62,227 bases of DNA from Chelativorans intermedius (GCF_025398255.1 NZ_JAODNW010000009.1:1-62227), one strand, 5' to 3'; counted from the stretch's first letter, positions 1 through 9,527 are shown. The notes: generated by a model not told the origin, from the sequence alone. Numbers and translations are program-made.

Positions 1-1428
1 CGAGGTGCCCAGCGCCTCGATGCGGCTGTCGAGCAGGGAGGAGAGGTTGTCGCCCGATTGCGCGATGCGCTGGGCAAGCGTCTCGGAGCGCTCGTTGAGC
101 GCGCGGGTGACCGTTTCGCTGGAGGTCTCCATGCGGCGGATGAATTCCTCCGCCGAGGTGCCGAGCGCCTCGATGCGGCTGTCGAGCAGCAAGGAGAGGT
201 TGTCGCCAGCGGAGGTGATGTGCCTGGCCAGCGTGTCGGCGCGCTCGTCCATTGCGGTGTAGATGGAGGTGCCCGTGCTGCTGATGCGTTCGACCAGGCT
301 TTCGCCCGCCTGACCGAGCGACTGGGTGAGCCGCTGTGCCGCGCTGTCGACGCTGAGGCGGATCTGCTCGCCGGCCGAATCCAGCTCCTCCTTGAGGATT
401 TCGTGGGCGCCGGTGATGGAGGCGCGCACGCGCTCGGCATGGCTGACGATGCCCTCGCGCTCGCTGCCCAGGCTGTCGACGAGCAGCCGGATGCGCGCCT
501 CGTTCTCCGAATAGGCACGTTCCAGCTCGTTCACTTCCGTGTGCACCAGGGTTTCCAGCTCGACGGCGCGCGCCAGGGTGCGTTCGATGCCGTCGCCCAT
601 GGCCTGCACTTCGCGGCGCACGGCCTGTCCCACCTTCATCACCCTTTCCTGCGCCAGATTTTCCGGCTCCAGCAGGCGAGCGGCGACATCCGCCATCTGC
701 TGCGCGGCAAGGCGCATCTCCTGAGCGCGGCGGATCATCACCGCGAAGCCCCAGAAGAGGATGACCGGCACCAGGGCGCCGACCACCAGGCCGATGGCCT
801 GCGGCGAGGCGAGGAGTCCGCCGACCGAGCGGATTTCCCAGATGGAGGGTCCATAGAGGATGTTGCCGAGCACGGCTGCACCGCCGATCCACAGAAGGGA
901 AAGGGCAGCGACAAGCCAGTAGATGGTGCGCGGGGCAGGCCGCTGGAAGCGCTGTCGCAGGCTGGCAGCGGCGTCCTGTCGGTCGTCGTTCGCAGGCGCG
1001 AAGGGCGGGGCGCTGGAGGCTGGCTGCGGCGTGACGGGACGCAGTGTCTCCTGATCCTGGTCGGGCTGCGGCTTGCGCGCCGTCTCGCGGGCCGCCGTGT
1101 CGCGCCCGCGCGCCTCGTCGGCCGCCTCCTTGGCACGTGGGGCAGGCGCGGCGTGTTCCGGCCCGCTGTGGGCCGGGTGGTCATTGTCGCGCCGGGACGC
1201 CACGGCGGGCTGCGCCTTCTCGACGCCGGCGGCACCGTTCTCCCCGTTTCCCTCGCGCGCCAACTCCTCGGCGGCAAGCGAAATCTGCGCTTCCAACTCT
1301 TCCATGGAGGCGGCGATGTCGAGATCGCCGTCGGCGGCCTTGAACTGTTCCGCGTCGAGCTCGAGCGCTGCCTCGAGCTCCTTCACGAAGCTGTCCTCGT
1401 CAGCCTTTGCTGCTGTATTCCGCGCCAT
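1..1428 (-). CDS. Large membrane-anchored coiled-coil protein (kinesin-like), N-terminal part; runs off the window
   Basis: Open on the minus strand from ATG at 1428 to the window edge without a stop (476 codons visible, 3' end missing). The protein starts acidic, then is Pro/Ala/Glu-rich and disordered (about 60-165). Two hydrophobic segments at about 169-191 and 211-232 look like a membrane hairpin. After that it is continuous helical coiled coil rich in E, R, L and A. Near the visible end the coiled coil contains a 51-residue repeat starting DNLS(L/S)LLDSRIEALG. Proteins of this plan are annotated as kinesin-like or apolipoprotein-like in Rhizobiales, but there is no motor domain here. Inference: an envelope or inner-membrane structural scaffold. 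The divergent neighbour is an Hpt protein. Sure that it is a gene (third-position GC, sensible protein); function unknown. Confidence 0.85.
   Translation of the reverse strand, partial: MARNTAAKADEDSFVKELEAALELDAEQFKAADGDLDIAASMEELEAQISLAAEELAREGNGENGAAGVEKAQPAVASRRDNDHPAHSGPEHAAPAPRAKEAADEARGRDTAARETARKPQPDQDQETLRPVTPQPASSAPPFAPANDDRQDAAASLRQRFQRPAPRTIYWLVAALSLLWIGGAAVLGNILYGPSIWEIRSVGGLLASPQAIGLVVGALVPVILFWGFAVMIRRAQEMRLAAQQMADVAARLLEPENLAQERVMKVGQAVRREVQAMGDGIERTLARAVELETLVHTEVNELERAYSENEARIRLLVDSLGSEREGIVSHAERVRASITGAHEILKEELDSAGEQIRLSVDSAAQRLTQSLGQAGESLVERISSTGTSIYTAMDERADTLARHITSAGDNLSLLLDSRIEALGTSAEEFIRRMETSSETVTRALNERSETLAQRIAQSGDNLSSLLDSRIEALGTS
2..207 (-). repeat. 153-bp tandem repeat unit inside the coiled-coil gene
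   Basis: Blocks 2-54 and 155-207 are nearly identical (a few mismatches over 53 bases) and start exactly 153 bp (51 codons) apart. The sequence between them is more loosely repeated. In protein terms the unit begins DNLSxLLDSRIEALGTS. More copies may lie beyond the left edge. Confidence 0.8.
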
Positions 1429-1678
1429 ACGCCGTCACCTGTACTCTTTTGGGCCGTTGCAAACCCGGGTTCACGCGGCCCACATGCCCCCACATCGCGC
1501 CAATCGTATCGTAATGACACGCCGATGCGATGGAAACACGTTTTTGGGCCAATGCCTACAAGTTTAAACATAAGGTTAACGCTGGGCTGGCCCGATTGTA
1601 AGCATTGTCGGGCCGGCATTAACATCTTGTGCACGCGCCTCGCCTATTCGCCGGGGCAGGAGAAAACGGGGAGGAGAC

Positions 1679-2032
1679 ATGCACGCCTGCAAACCGCATG
1701 AAGACGGCAGGGATATGGCGGGACAGCCATTGATCGACCGTGCACACCTTGCCAGGCAGGCCGGCGGCGATGCGGCGCTGGAGCGCGAGGTGCTGGAGCT
1801 GTTCGTCGCCCAGGTGGCGCATGCCGCTCAAGCGCTTGCCGGCGCCGACGCCGGCAAGCGGCGCGAGATCGCGCACAGTCTTGTCGGCACCGGGCGGGCC
1901 GTCGGCGCCTTCGTGCTGGCCGACTGCGCCGCCCGGCTGGAGGCCGCGCCGCAGGACGAGGCGCTGGCAGCGTGCCTTGTGCTTCTCATCGCGCGCACGC
2001 GGGCACAGGTGGCCGGAATGATCGCCCGCTAG
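1679..2032 (+). CDS. Hpt (histidine phosphotransfer) domain protein
   Basis: 117 residues, a single helical Hpt domain. The phospho-acceptor region reads AHSLVGTGRAVGA, with the candidate His at residue 66. In most Hpt proteins the residue three after the His is Lys (HxLKG); here it is Val, while the following Gly is kept. Start chosen at ATG 1679 because of GGGGAGGAG just upstream; the next Met is residue 13. It would relay phosphate between a hybrid kinase and a response regulator in the cytoplasm. No kinase or regulator lies nearby, so the partner is unknown. Transcribed away from the coiled-coil gene. Family call fairly sure; pathway unknown. Confidence 0.75.
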   Translation: MHACKPHEDGRDMAGQPLIDRAHLARQAGGDAALEREVLELFVAQVAHAAQALAGADAGKRREIAHSLVGTGRAVGAFVLADCAARLEAAPQDEALAACLVLLIARTRAQVAGMIAR

Positions 2033-2143
2033 GAGCCGCTGCGCGTCATTCGGTTGACACGTCGCGCGCAGTCATTATCTCGGCGGGAGCAAGAGTTTTC
2101 CGCGTCGCCAGCCGGCGGTAAGGATTCCCAGCAGGAAAGCCGA

Positions 2144-2464
2144 ATGACAAAACTGACCTACATCGCCCCGGACGGTGCGACATTCGAGGTGGAGGCGGAA
2201 GACGGCTCCACGGTGATGGAGAATGCCGTGCGCCATGGTGTGCCGGGCATCGAGGCCGAATGCGGCGGCGCCTGCGCCTGCGCCACCTGCCACGTCTATG
2301 TGGACGAGGAATGGATGGATGCCGTGGGCCAACCGGAGGCGATGGAGGAAGATATGCTCGACTTCGCCTATGATGTGCGGCCCAATTCGCGCCTGTCCTG
2401 CCAGATCAGGGTGCGCGAGGATCTCGACGGGCTGGTGGTGCGTGTGCCCGAGCGCCAGGGCTAG
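2144..2464 (+). CDS. [2Fe-2S] ferredoxin, adrenodoxin/FdVI type
   Basis: 106 residues. Cluster ligands fit the adrenodoxin spacing C-x5-C-x2-C-x36-C: Cys40, Cys46, Cys49 and Cys86, in CGGACACATC and LSCQI; Cys44 is an extra cysteine between them. Start is ATG 2144, preceded by AGGAAAG; the longer open frame upstream lacks such a site. Small acidic electron carrier acting in the cytoplasm. It lies about 40-60 bp before a ferredoxin-NADP reductase, so the two could form an NADPH-to-ferredoxin chain. In alphaproteobacteria such ferredoxins feed P450s, Fe-S or haem/ubiquinone hydroxylation enzymes; which one applies here cannot be told. Confidence 0.9.
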   Translation: MTKLTYIAPDGATFEVEAEDGSTVMENAVRHGVPGIEAECGGACACATCHVYVDEEWMDAVGQPEAMEEDMLDFAYDVRPNSRLSCQIRVREDLDGLVVRVPERQG

Positions 2465-3553
<1,089 letters not shown>

Positions 3554-3604
3554 ACCAGTGCCCGGGCGGGAAGGTGGCTTCCGCGGTCTGCCGCGTCCGC
3601 GGCC

Positions 3605-4228
3605 CTATCGGTAGTCCGGCAGCCTGCCCGCCTCGATCTGCTCCAGCCGGTAGCGCAGGAGCCGCAGGAAACGGCTCTCGAAATTGATGCTCTCGACACG
3701 GTCGAAATGCTCCTGCGCGGCATCGTGCTCGGCCAGCACACGCGCCGTCGTCTTTTCCACCTCCGCTGCCAGTACCGCGCAGCTTCTGCGCCGCGGCAGC
3801 GCCTTCAGCCGGTCTTCAAGCCGGCGCCCATGGTTCTTGGCGATGCTCAGATGGCTTTCCTCATGGCGCTTGATGTCGCGGGCGAGCGTGTCCCAAATGA
3901 GACGCACCTCCTTCTCGGCACGCCGGTACATGCGCCACCTGGGCAGTATGACTTCTGCCTTGACGAGGACGCGGGCGTCGGCGATGCGGCAATGCGTGCC
4001 GGAGTCGGCATAGTCCACCTGGGTGGTGAAGGCCATATTGGTGGCTCCCGGGTGTCTTTGTCCGGTGCTCTTCAGTTTGGGGCCGCGCTTTTCGAGCTGG
4101 CGCTCGATCTCGGGCAGGGTCAGCCCGCCGATGGAGAAGTAGCTGTAGCTCTTGGAAAGGGTGGCAGCACCGGCCTGAGGCACGGCCGCGGAAGAAAGCA
4201 GGAGGAGGACAAGGAGAATGCGTGACAT
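3605..4228 (-). CDS. Exported DUF922 family protein, putative zinc metalloprotease
   Basis: 207 residues with a clear signal peptide (MSRILLVLLLLSSAAVPQAGA). Start ATG 4228 has GGAGG upstream; the longer open frame encodes nothing signal-like. The middle carries KRHEESHLSIAK: HEESH fits the HExxH zinc-protease motif expected for DUF922, supporting a periplasmic metalloprotease. Two further cysteines (HCRIAD and RSCAV) could make a disulfide. The substrate is unknown and proteolysis is inferred from the motif only. It faces folP across a divergent gap of about 160 bp and converges on the reductase gene on its other side. Confidence 0.8.
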   Translation of the reverse strand: MSRILLVLLLLSSAAVPQAGAATLSKSYSYFSIGGLTLPEIERQLEKRGPKLKSTGQRHPGATNMAFTTQVDYADSGTHCRIADARVLVKAEVILPRWRMYRRAEKEVRLIWDTLARDIKRHEESHLSIAKNHGRRLEDRLKALPRRRSCAVLAAEVEKTTARVLAEHDAAQEHFDRVESINFESRFLRLLRYRLEQIEAGRLPDYR

Positions 4229-4389
4229 GGGAACCTCCGCCCGGCACATTGCGCCAACTGTGGTGGAGGCGCAACGAAAAGCTGCGCATCGCCGGCCGCG
4301 AATCGTCCGGTCCACGCGAATGGCGATTGATTTTGCCGCACGGGCATCCGACAAGACGGGCCTTGGAGCGCAGACGGGATCCTGAGACG

Positions 4390-5241
4390 ATGATCGAAAC
4401 GCGGCATTGGCAGCTTGCCCATGGGCGCAGCCTGGAGCTCGGGCCGCAGGCGCGCATCATGGGCGTGCTGAACGTCACTCCCGACAGCTTTTCCGATGGC
4501 GGCCGCTACGTGGCGGTGGAAAGCGCGCTGGCCCGCGCCGAGGCCATGCTGGCTGAGGGCGCCGCGATCATCGACGTGGGCGGGGAATCCACGCGCCCCG
4601 GTGCCGAGCCCGTGGGTGAGGCCGAGGAGCAGGAGAGGGTTCTGCCCGTCATCGAAGCGCTGGCCGCGCATGGCGACGCGCTGATTTCCATCGACACCTA
4701 TCGCGCCGCAACGGCCCGCCGCGCCGTGGAAGCCGGCGCGCACATCGTCAACGATGTTTGGGGCCTCCAGCGGGATTCGGCCATTGCGGAGATGGCGGCG
4801 GCGACGGGGGCGGGGCTGGTCGTGATGCACACCGGGCGTGAGCGCGAGAAGCTGGCGGATGTGATTGCCGACCAGCGCCTTTTCCTGCGCCGCTCGCTCG
4901 AAATCGCCCGTGCCGCTGGCGTGGCGGATGCCCAGATCGTGCTCGATCCCGGATTTGGCTTTGCCAAGGAGCCGGCGGAGAACGCGGCGCTGATGGCGCG
5001 CCTCGACGAACTTTCGGATCTGGGCTTTCCACTGGCCGTGGGCACCTCGCGCAAGCGGTTCATCGGCCACTACACCGGCCGCGAGGTGGACCGGCGGGCT
5101 GTCGCGACGGCGGCGACCAGCGCGCTCCTGCGGCTTAAGGGCGCGGCGATCTTCCGCGTTCACGACGTGGCTGAAAACCGGGACGCGCTGTGCATGGCCG
5201 ATGCCATGCTGGCGGCCGGAAAGGAGCGGGAGGCCGTTTGA
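4390..5241 (+). CDS. folP: Dihydropteroate synthase
   Basis: 283 residues. Condenses dihydropterin pyrophosphate with p-aminobenzoate in folate synthesis; the sulfonamide target. TIM-barrel signatures are all present: NVTPDSFSDGG (28-38), IDVGGESTRPGA (61-72), DPGFGFAK (186-193) and SRKRF (220-224). Start at ATG 4390 (MIETRHW); the open frame extends upstream but only with unrelated sequence. First gene of folP-folB-folK; its stop codon overlaps the start of folB (TGATG), which suggests translational coupling. Confidence 0.96.
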   Translation: MIETRHWQLAHGRSLELGPQARIMGVLNVTPDSFSDGGRYVAVESALARAEAMLAEGAAIIDVGGESTRPGAEPVGEAEEQERVLPVIEALAAHGDALISIDTYRAATARRAVEAGAHIVNDVWGLQRDSAIAEMAAATGAGLVVMHTGREREKLADVIADQRLFLRRSLEIARAAGVADAQIVLDPGFGFAKEPAENAALMARLDELSDLGFPLAVGTSRKRFIGHYTGREVDRRAVATAATSALLRLKGAAIFRVHDVAENRDALCMADAMLAAGKEREAV

Positions 5242-5600
5242 TGTATGTCATCCGGATGAAGAACTGCGCTTTCTTCGCGCGCCATGGCGTTCACGACGAG
5301 GAGGAGACGCTGGGACAGCGCTTCTATGTGGATGCGGAGCTGGCCGTGGAGCCCGGCCGGCCTCTGGAAGAAGACTCGATCGAAGACACGGTGGATTACG
5401 GCGTGGCCTTCTCGGTGATCCAGGAGATCATTACCGGCAAGCGGCGTTTCCTGATCGAAGCGCTGGCGCTTGAGGTGGCCAAGGCCCTGACGCGGCGCTT
5501 CCCGCAGATCAAGCATGCCGCCATCACCATCCGGAAGCCGAATGCGCCGGTGCCCGGCGTACTCGATCATGTGGAGGTGACGGTTGATTGGCCCCAGTGA
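5241..5600 (+). CDS. folB: Dihydroneopterin aldolase
   Basis: 119 residues, normal length. Cleaves dihydroneopterin to 6-hydroxymethyl-dihydropterin plus glycolaldehyde in folate synthesis; works as an octamer in the family. Catalytic Glu lies in HGVHDEEE (residues 20-22) and the catalytic Lys is Lys99 in ITIRKPNAP. The ATG at 5241 shares its A with the folP stop. The 3' end overlaps the folK start by 17 bp. Confidence 0.95.
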   Translation: MYVIRMKNCAFFARHGVHDEEETLGQRFYVDAELAVEPGRPLEEDSIEDTVDYGVAFSVIQEIITGKRRFLIEALALEVAKALTRRFPQIKHAAITIRKPNAPVPGVLDHVEVTVDWPQ

Positions 5601-6102
5601 CGTGCCTGCCTTTCTGGGGCTCGGCGGCAATATCGGCGAGCCCGCACGGGCGATGGCCGATGCGCTTGCCTTGCTGGACGCGGCTGCGGGGGTGGAGGTC
5701 GTCAGGGTTTCCGGCCTTTACCGCACGCCGCCCTGGGGCAAGGTGGACCAGCCGGACTTTCTAAACGCCGCTGCCGAGATACGCACGCGCCTTGCGCCCG
5801 AGGCGCTTCTGGAGCTGTGCCTCTCCACCGAGCGCGCCCTGAAGCGCGAGCGGCGCGAGCGCTGGGGACCAAGGCCGATCGATATCGACATCCTGCTCTT
5901 CGGCGACCGCCGGATCAGCATCGGCGGGCTGGAAATTCCGCACCCGCGCATGTTGGAACGCGCCTTCGTGCTGGTGCCCCTGGCCGAGATCGCACCGGAT
6001 CTGGAGGTCGACGGGCTCACCGTCGCCGAGCATCTCGGCCGACTGGATGCCTCCGGCATCGTTGGCGCGAGCGCCGAGGGAAGCTGGTGGCGGCGGGGCT
6101 AA
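5584..6102 (+). CDS. folK: 6-hydroxymethyl-7,8-dihydropterin pyrophosphokinase (HPPK)
   Basis: 172 residues counted from TTG 5584, which lies inside folB; GTG 5602 right after the folB stop is an equally possible start six residues in. Transfers pyrophosphate from ATP to hydroxymethyl-dihydropterin, the step before FolP. GLGGNIG (12-18) is the usual N-terminal loop, and GPRPIDIDILLF (95-106) carries the two metal-binding Asp (100 and 102). Last gene of the folate operon. Its stop overlaps by 4 bp the end of the convergent unknown gene. Confidence 0.95.
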   Translation: MIGPSDVPAFLGLGGNIGEPARAMADALALLDAAAGVEVVRVSGLYRTPPWGKVDQPDFLNAAAEIRTRLAPEALLELCLSTERALKRERRERWGPRPIDIDILLFGDRRISIGGLEIPHPRMLERAFVLVPLAEIAPDLEVDGLTVAEHLGRLDASGIVGASAEGSWWRRG

Positions 6103-6644
6103 TCCCTGGCCACAGCACCCACAGCCTGGGCGTCGAGGCGCCGCAGGGTGACGCCGATGACGGGAACCAGCTCCTCCTGCACGTGCACGGAAATGGTGAC
6201 GTTCATGGTGTCCTTGCCGGTCATCTGGGCGCGCATGGCGCCGGTGAGCTTGTTGCGCTCGATGGCAAAGACGGCATAGCCGTCACGCACCGTACCGCCC
6301 ACCACGTCGAGCCCCTTGCCCTCCGCCCCGTCGAGAAAGGTGCCGCGATAGCCGGAGGCCATGCGTTCCACCCTCGCCGACATCTCCTGGTTGAAGACGC
6401 CGACGCGACAGCCGCCGTCGAGGGCCATGCCGACTTTGCTCTCAGGCGTCGTTCCGGCAAAGTTGCAGACGAACTTGGTGCCCTTGTACTTGCCGGCGAC
6501 GATCTCGCCGGGCCCCGACCAGTTGCCTTCCACCTGCTCGAAGAAGCGCTTCTCGCGCTCCGAGGCCGCGGCAGGCAGGAGCGCGCCGAGCGCCAGCAGG
6601 GTGGCAAGGGGGAGGAGGGCGAATTTGCGCGGCATCGCAGACAT
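6099..6644 (-). CDS. Unknown exported protein
   Basis: About 181 residues starting at ATG 6644 (MSAMPRKFALLPLATLL) or the Met three codons later. The first 26 residues form a signal peptide ending near PAAAS, so it should be periplasmic. The mature part has two cysteines (FVCNF and GGCRVG) that could form a disulfide, and alternating short beta-type segments such as GTVRDGYAVFAIERN. I do not recognise a named domain. Nothing in the neighbours (folK convergent, ycjF upstream on the same strand) tells its job. GGTTAACGCT lies about 55 bp upstream. Confidence 0.7.
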   Translation of the reverse strand: MSAMPRKFALLPLATLLALGALLPAAASEREKRFFEQVEGNWSGPGEIVAGKYKGTKFVCNFAGTTPESKVGMALDGGCRVGVFNQEMSARVERMASGYRGTFLDGAEGKGLDVVGGTVRDGYAVFAIERNKLTGAMRAQMTGKDTMNVTISVHVQEELVPVIGVTLRRLDAQAVGAVARD

Positions 6645-6767
6645 GGGAACCCTGATCATCAGCTTGCGGGAACAGGCACCGCCAGCATGGAGAGTTTTGG
6701 TTAACGCTTTGTCACTGCCCCTTCGCCAGCGCCACACTGCGCGACGCCGGCGTTTTTCGCAAGCCCC

Positions 6768-7835
6768 TCATTCGTTTGGGTTCCGTGGCGTCTGCCCGGC
6801 CTTCGAGGCGAATTGCGTCAGCGCCTTGAGAAAGTCGCCGAGGCCCGGCCGCTCCACGGCGCGAAAGGCGAGGGGGCGGATGGCGGCCATCGCCGCGATA
6901 CCGATTCGCGCCGTCAGCATGCCGTTGACCACGCCTTCGCCGAGCTTTGCCGAAAGGCGCGCGGCGAGGCCGTGCCCCACCAGCTGCTGCACGAAAGCCT
7001 CGCCCGCCGCCATTGAGCCGGTAACGGCGAGATGGGCGAGCACGCTGCGTGACAGGCGCAGAAATCCCAGGAAACCGGGCCGCCCGCAATAAAGCTCCGA
7101 GAGGCGGCGCACGAGGCGGGTTGCCTCGAACAGCACATAGGCGACATCGACGAGCGCCCGCGGGCTGACGGCGGTGACCACGGACACGCGCTTGGCCGCA
7201 TCCAGCACCAGCTTGCGCGCGCGTACGTCGAGCGGGGCCAGAAGCTCCCTTTCCGCGATGTTCAGCAGATCGCGGCCGTCGATGACGTCGCCTTCCAGCT
7301 CCGCGAGGGCGCGCCGGCCGGCCGCCGTGTCGGGGTGGCTGGCAAAGAGCGCGGCAAGCTGGGCGACCACGGCGCGCGCGTCCCGCGTGTCGTCGCTCTC
7401 ATAAGCCCGTTCGGCGCGCTGGCGAAGGCGCTCCACCGAGGCGAGGCGGGCAAGGGCGGCCAACTCACGCACAAGAATGGCAAGCAATGCCAAAGCGGCC
7501 AGCACCGCCAGACCGAGGGCCAGCCAGCCCAGCCAGTCCGCGCGCGCAAACAGGTCGCGAACGAGCCGATCGGTCCACAGCCCGACGGCCAGGGATACGA
7601 GCAGGCCGAAAGCCGCGATGAAGATGGTGCCGAGCCGCGAGCGCCGGCGCGGCGCCGTGGCGGGCCCCGGGGCAGCCGCGGCAGGCTCCAGCGCGTCGAA
7701 CACGTCGGCGTCTGCCGGCGTTATGGTGACGGCATCCACCTTCACCGCCTGTGGCTTGCGCGCGCTGTCCTGGCGCGGCTCGCGCTGCGGCGGTTCCTCG
7801 GGGCTGACGGGAAAGGCGGCGGGGCGGCGGCTCAT
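6768..7835 (-). CDS. YcjF/TIGR01620 family inner-membrane protein (DUF697)
   Basis: 355 residues. Pro/Arg/Ala-rich N-terminus (1-65), two membrane spans (about 68-88 and 99-121), a charged helical stretch, and a C-terminal DUF697-type hydrophobic domain with the run SVVTAVSPRALVDVAYVL. Length and order match YcjF. Its ATG overlaps the ycjX stop by 4 bp (ATGA), so the two are translated together. In enterobacteria ycjXF belongs to the phage-shock regulon; no PspF or sigma54 site is visible here. Confidence 0.88.
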   Translation of the reverse strand: MSRRPAAFPVSPEEPPQREPRQDSARKPQAVKVDAVTITPADADVFDALEPAAAAPGPATAPRRRSRLGTIFIAAFGLLVSLAVGLWTDRLVRDLFARADWLGWLALGLAVLAALALLAILVRELAALARLASVERLRQRAERAYESDDTRDARAVVAQLAALFASHPDTAAGRRALAELEGDVIDGRDLLNIAERELLAPLDVRARKLVLDAAKRVSVVTAVSPRALVDVAYVLFEATRLVRRLSELYCGRPGFLGFLRLSRSVLAHLAVTGSMAAGEAFVQQLVGHGLAARLSAKLGEGVVNGMLTARIGIAAMAAIRPLAFRAVERPGLGDFLKALTQFASKAGQTPRNPNE

Positions 7836-9334
7836 GCGAGTTGGTCTCCCAGGAGAAACTGGAGGGCACGGTCGAGACGGATGTGCGGCAGGGAAAGCGA
7901 GACGCCTTCCGCCGTGCGCTCCAGCTTCGGCGGGCGGAAGCGCACGAAGCGGATCGTCGGCTCCCCCTGTGCCGGCGTTGCCGCGTTCCTGCGCAGGAGG
8001 GCGGTCGGATTCTCGGGAAGGTCCCCCGGAAACACAGCGGTCTCCGTCTCGCCGTCGAAGGTCTGGCCGTCGATCGTCTCGCCGGCAAGCGGTGTGCCGA
8101 TGATGACCGGCAGCGTCTCGCCCTCGTGGCGGGCCGTGCCCTCGCGCGTGGCGCGCACCGCGGCCATCGCCACCACGTCCACCGTGGCGCCGGAGAAGTC
8201 GGCGCGCGCGATGGCGCGGTCGGCCAGCCTGCGCACGATGGCCTGCAACCTGTCATGGCTTTCGTGGTGGATATGGTCGGCCTTGGTCGCGGCGATCAGG
8301 ATGCGGTCGATGCGCCGCGCCACGAGGTCGGTGAGGAGATTGCCGCGACCCGGCCGAAAACAGGCCAGGATCTCCGTCAGCGCCCGCTCCAGATCGCTCA
8401 CCGCAGCCGTGCCGGCGTTGATGGCCTGCATGGCATCGACCAGCACGATCTGCCGGTCGAGCCTGGCGATGTGCTCTCGGAAGAAGGGTTTCACGACGTG
8501 CGTCTTGTACGCCTCGTAGCGCCGCTCCATCATCGCCTGCATGGAGCCGGGGCGCGGCCGCCCGGTCCGCAGGCGCATGAGCGGCGCGAAGGTGAGGGCG
8601 GGCGAGCCCTCCATGTCGCCGGGCATCAGGAAGCGTCCGGGCGGCAGTGTGGACAGCGCCCGCGAATCGTCCTTGCAGGCGGCAAGATAGGCCCTGAAGC
8701 CGTCGAACAGGCGCTGCGCCAACATCTCGTCGGCTTCGGCATCCGGGTCTATGCCGGCGGCAAGTGCGCGCCAGGCGCCGGAAGCCTCCTTACGCGCGGG
8801 AAGCTCGGCCAGCTCCAGCGCCTCGCGGCTGAAAGTCTCATAGCTCTTTCCTAGGAGGGGCAGGTCGAGCAGCCATTCGCCGGGATAGTCGACGATGTCG
8901 ATGGACAGGCGTCCGCGCGAGAACATGCGCCCCCAGGCAGAGGCCGATTCGTACTCGACCGTCAGCCGAAGCTCGGAGATGGCCCGCGTGGAGGCCGGCC
9001 AGACCCGCCGCTCCACGAGAGCGGCAACGTGCTCTTCGTACTGGAAGCGCGGCACCGCATCGTCCGGCTGGTGCTCCAGATAGGCCTTGGCGATGCGGCC
9101 GGAGGACTGTGCCTCGAACAGCGGCAGGCGGCCGCCATGCACCAGATTGTGCACCAGCGCGGATATGAAAACGGTTTTGCCGGCGCGCGAAAGGCCGGTG
9201 ACGCCGAGCCGCACCGACGGCGACCACAGGCCCGAGGCGCGGTCGGCAACGGTGTCGAGAGCGATACGGGCTTCGTCGGCCAGGGTGGTCAGCGATGGCA
9301 AGGGCGTCCCCGATTCGTTGAAGGTCCCAAGCAT
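7832..9334 (-). CDS. YcjX family P-loop NTPase (DUF463)
   Basis: About 500 residues from ATG 9334 (MLGTFNESGT). Walker A is GLSRAGKT (47-54), followed by VFISALVHNLVHG; DIVDYPGEWLLDLPLL is the switch-like stretch and ATKADHI resembles the GTPase NKxD element. Family members are GTPase-like proteins linked to membrane or envelope stress. A longer open frame upstream exists without a ribosome site. It overlaps ycjF by 4 bp and is divergent from dksA. Confidence 0.9.
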   Translation of the reverse strand: MLGTFNESGTPLPSLTTLADEARIALDTVADRASGLWSPSVRLGVTGLSRAGKTVFISALVHNLVHGGRLPLFEAQSSGRIAKAYLEHQPDDAVPRFQYEEHVAALVERRVWPASTRAISELRLTVEYESASAWGRMFSRGRLSIDIVDYPGEWLLDLPLLGKSYETFSREALELAELPARKEASGAWRALAAGIDPDAEADEMLAQRLFDGFRAYLAACKDDSRALSTLPPGRFLMPGDMEGSPALTFAPLMRLRTGRPRPGSMQAMMERRYEAYKTHVVKPFFREHIARLDRQIVLVDAMQAINAGTAAVSDLERALTEILACFRPGRGNLLTDLVARRIDRILIAATKADHIHHESHDRLQAIVRRLADRAIARADFSGATVDVVAMAAVRATREGTARHEGETLPVIIGTPLAGETIDGQTFDGETETAVFPGDLPENPTALLRRNAATPAQGEPTIRFVRFRPPKLERTAEGVSLSLPHIRLDRALQFLLGDQLA

Positions 9335-9442
9335 ATAGGCGACGGGATGCGGCGATGAAATGGCAGCCGCCGCGATGCCCGGCCGTGCCGCTTCACGCGC
9401 TTTTCCTTGGCGGTCAGCGGGATAGGCGGTCACCACTGACAA

Positions 9443-9464
9443 TTGTGTTATCACAAACCGGTTT
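9443..9464. promoter_or_regulatory. Two abutting palindromes between ycjX and dksA
   Basis: TTGTG-TTAT-CACAA (9443-9456) is a perfect inverted repeat and AAACCGGTTT (9455-9464) a perfect palindrome. They sit just upstream of the dksA -35 and about 110 bp upstream of ycjX, so one bound protein could control either or both genes. The regulator is unknown. Confidence 0.4.
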
Positions 9465-9468
9465 GCGC

Positions 9469-9497
9469 TTGTCGCCGCGCGCACACCCGCATATATA
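9469..9497 (+). promoter_or_regulatory. Predicted sigma70-type promoter of dksA
   Basis: TTGTCG, a 17-bp spacer and TATATA. Expected transcript start about 9504, giving a leader of roughly 24 bases before ATG 9528. Confidence 0.55.
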
Positions 9498-9527
9498 GGC
9501 GCCGCTGGCAACAGTGGGGTGTGAGCG

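Noticed and set aside
1563-1583. CtrA binding site TTAA-N7-TTAAC
   Set aside because: The two half sites are 8, not 7, bases apart, and no second site is present.
58-1701. 547-codon plus-strand open frame at the left edge
   Set aside because: Lies opposite the coiled-coil gene whose minus-strand frame has membrane spans, regular helices and repeats.
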